DNA of 15,943 bases from the NCBI GenBank assembly GCA_913059105.1, contig CAJXRL010000031.1:1-15943 (forward strand). The letters are read 5' to 3'. A program made the translations under genes and the position numbers. The notes below the pieces were generated by a model. It saw only the letters and a list, made by a program, of their open reading frames with translations, had not been told where the DNA came from and did no database searches. Positions 14,591 to 15,943 of the stretch are shown one piece after another (the stretch's first letter is position 1; every line of letters begins with the position of its first letter). The stretch comes from an uncultured Flavobacteriales bacterium (GTDB lineage Bacteria; Bacteroidota; Bacteroidia; Flavobacteriales_E; Vicingaceae).

Positions 14591-14957
14591 TATAGAACCG
14601 TTTTTGCAAACTCCAGAGATCAATTTCAATCATGAAACTGGAATTTTGTATTTGTCTGGCAAATCCTATCCTGCAGATGCGATAGAGTTTTATAAGCCAA
14701 TTATTGATTGGAGTAAAGAGTATTGTCAGAGCCCAGCTGATAAAACCACTTTGATTTGTGAAGTAGAGTATTTAAATTCAGCTTCTCAAAAACAATTGGT
14801 AGAGCTGATTTTAGTGTTTAAACCTCTTTTCGATAGTGGGAAGAAATTTATGGTGAAGTGGAAATACGAAGAAGGTGATGACGACATACTTTCTGTCGGA
14901 GAATTAGTAGAACATGAATTAGAAATTCCTTTTGAATATCAAGAAGTCGAATTTTAA
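14577..14957 (+). CDS. SiaC-family regulatory phosphoprotein (DUF1987)
   Basis: 126-residue cytosolic protein of the DUF1987/SiaC family. The signature TPEINFNHETGILYLSGKSYP (12-32) precedes FYKPIIDWSKEY. The segment EYLNSASQKQL carries Ser68 and Ser70 where Pseudomonas SiaC has the phosphorylated T68 in a similar Asn-Ser/Thr-rich loop. It is presumed to cycle between a SiaB-phosphorylated and a free form that binds a downstream effector. The start codon lies inside the 3' end of the kinase gene (14-bp overlap). It converges on the amidohydrolase gene with a gap of only 9 bp and no terminator between them, so antisense overlap of the transcripts is likely. Confidence 0.85.
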   Translation: MEILSIEPFLQTPEINFNHETGILYLSGKSYPADAIEFYKPIIDWSKEYCQSPADKTTLICEVEYLNSASQKQLVELILVFKPLFDSGKKFMVKWKYEEGDDDILSVGELVEHELEIPFEYQEVEF

Positions 14958-14966
14958 TCAGACTTA

Positions 14967-15895
14967 TTATTGCCGAAAAACTTCTTCACCGTCAATAAAA
15001 GTGGCAACCACTTTAGTGTCTAATATTTTAGAAACTTGTACTTGCATTAAGTCTTTGTCCATAAGGATAAAGTCAGCGACCTTTCCTTTTTCTAAACTTC
15101 CTCTTAAGGTATCTTCAAAATTTGCCATGGCTGCCCAAATGGTCATGCCTCGAAGCGCTTCTTCTCTGCTCAGTGCATTTTCAATTTGAAATCCGCTATC
15201 TGGTGCTCCTAAAGCGTCTTTCCGAACTGTTGCTGCATAAAATGTTTTTAAAGGGTCAATATCTTCTATTGGGAAATCTGTTCCCAAAGCAATAATCCCA
15301 TTCATAGATAGTAATTTTTTGTAAGCGTAAGCATTTTGCATTCTCTCCTCACCCAATCGGTCAATAGCCCAAGGCATGTCTGAAGTCGCATGTGTTGGTT
15401 GCACAGAAGGTATAATCGTAAACTTCTTGAATTTTTCAAAATCTGTAGGAGTTAGAATCTGAGCATGCTCAATTCTCCATCGCTTATCGTTGGTGCCTTT
15501 TAAAATTTTTCCATAAGCATCTAGTACTTGTCTATTCGCTCCGTCACCTATACAATGAGTGTTGACTTGAAAACCGTTTTCATACATTAATTTTAGGTCA
15601 GCTAAAAATTCTGCAGAGTCTAAAGTTGATAAGCCGCTATTTAGAACATCATCATGATAAGGCTCAATTAGCTTCGCTCCTCGAGAACCTAAAGCTCCAT
15701 CTGCAAAGTATTTAAAAGCATGAATGTTAAGTTTGTCTGTCATGTATGGGCCATTATTCAAAAATTCATTTCTATTCTCTTTTGAAGGAACCAACATGCC
15801 ATATATGTTCATTTTCAGCTGACCATTTTTTTGCATGCTATCAATTACGTGTACCATTTCATTTTCCAGATAAGCATCTGCAACCGAAGTTAAGC
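14967..15895 (-). CDS. YtcJ-like amidohydrolase, C-terminal part (5' end cut by contig end)
   Basis: C-terminal 309 or so residues of a metal-dependent hydrolase of the amidohydrolase 3 (YtcJ-like) family, normally 540-570 residues. The frame stays open through GLTSVADAYLENE above the first ATG (15857) into the adapter at 15896, so that ATG is internal and the gene is truncated by the assembly. Visible active-site elements: KYFADGALGSRGA with the likely carbamylated lysine, NTHCIGDGANRQVLDAY, WRIEHAQIL (metal His) and GTDFPIED (catalytic Asp). The C-terminus closes with the urease-like beta-sandwich (GKVADFILMDKDLM, VVATFIDGEEVFRQ). The N-terminal HxH metal site is beyond the contig. Bacteroidota members are often lipoproteins, which cannot be checked here. 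The substrate is unknown. Confidence 0.9.
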
Positions 15896-15943
15896 CTGTC
15901 TCTTATACACATCTGACGCTGCCGACGATCTACTCTGTGTAGA
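15896..15943 (-). other. Nextera i5 adapter and index (artefact)
   Basis: Not genomic. Bases 15896-15928 are the reverse complement of the Nextera read-1 transposase adapter (mosaic end, then GACGCTGCCGACGA), 15929-15936 (TCTACTCT) are the complement of index S504/N504 (AGAGTAGA), and 15937-15943 (GTGTAGA) are the start of P5. Confidence 0.98.

Noticed and set aside
48..15895. tRNA, rRNA, CRISPR arrays, insertion sequences or phage genes
   Set aside because: I looked for them and saw no supporting sequence.

Overview
The window is 15.8 kb of AT-rich DNA from a member of the Bacteroidota, most likely a Flavobacteriales-type organism. The evidence is the set of families (TonB-dependent receptor with a CarboxypepD_reg-like N-terminus, surface lipoprotein with an acidic stretch after the lipobox cysteine, O/P-type porin), the Bacteroidota promoter element TAnnTTTG in front of several genes, and codon use. 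Both ends are not genomic: bases 1-47 and 15896-15943 are Illumina Nextera adapter with index and P7/P5 fragments. The contig ends are therefore library artefacts, and the last gene is cut by the assembly, not by biology.

Layout: 150-1263 (-) is a ChrA-type chromate/anion transporter broken by a one-base insertion and an in-frame TAA. 1336-2535 (-) is an O/P-type (phosphate-selective) porin, divergent from 2788-5217 (+), a Na+/phosphate cotransporter with a periplasmic N-terminal domain and a PhoU-like tail. 5289-5969 (-) is a PhoB/OmpR-type response regulator. 6214-7437 (+) is a surface beta-helix lipoprotein, followed after a hairpin by 7524-10430 (+), a TonB-dependent receptor. 10476-10940 (-) is a secreted MORN-repeat protein and 11059-11376 (-) a small secreted CarboxypepD_reg-like domain protein. 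Unrelated housekeeping genes follow: a long-chain acyl-CoA ligase (11480-13240, -) and a DUF985 cupin (13312-13809, +). A SiaB/SiaC-type partner-switching pair (14048-14957, +) and a truncated YtcJ-like amidohydrolase (14967-15895, -) close the window.

The main result is regulatory. Upstream of chrA, the Na/Pi transporter, the response regulator, the lipoprotein and the small CarboxypepD_reg protein, TTAA[C/T]-like pentamers repeat with an exact 11-bp period. The array ends exactly 21 bp, or 21+11 = 32 bp, before a TAnnTTTG-like -7 element. The MORN gene and the porin have 11-bp arrays too, with less regular promoter geometry. Eleven-bp direct repeats are the known binding mode of PhoB/PhoP-type regulators, and the resident regulator lies in the middle of the cluster. 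I infer a phosphate-starvation regulon spanning 150-11400 that ties a beta-helix lipoprotein/TonB receptor pair, a MORN protein, a free-standing CarboxypepD domain and a ChrA homologue to phosphorus acquisition. That assignment rests on context and on promoter pattern; the substrates are not shown by the sequence.
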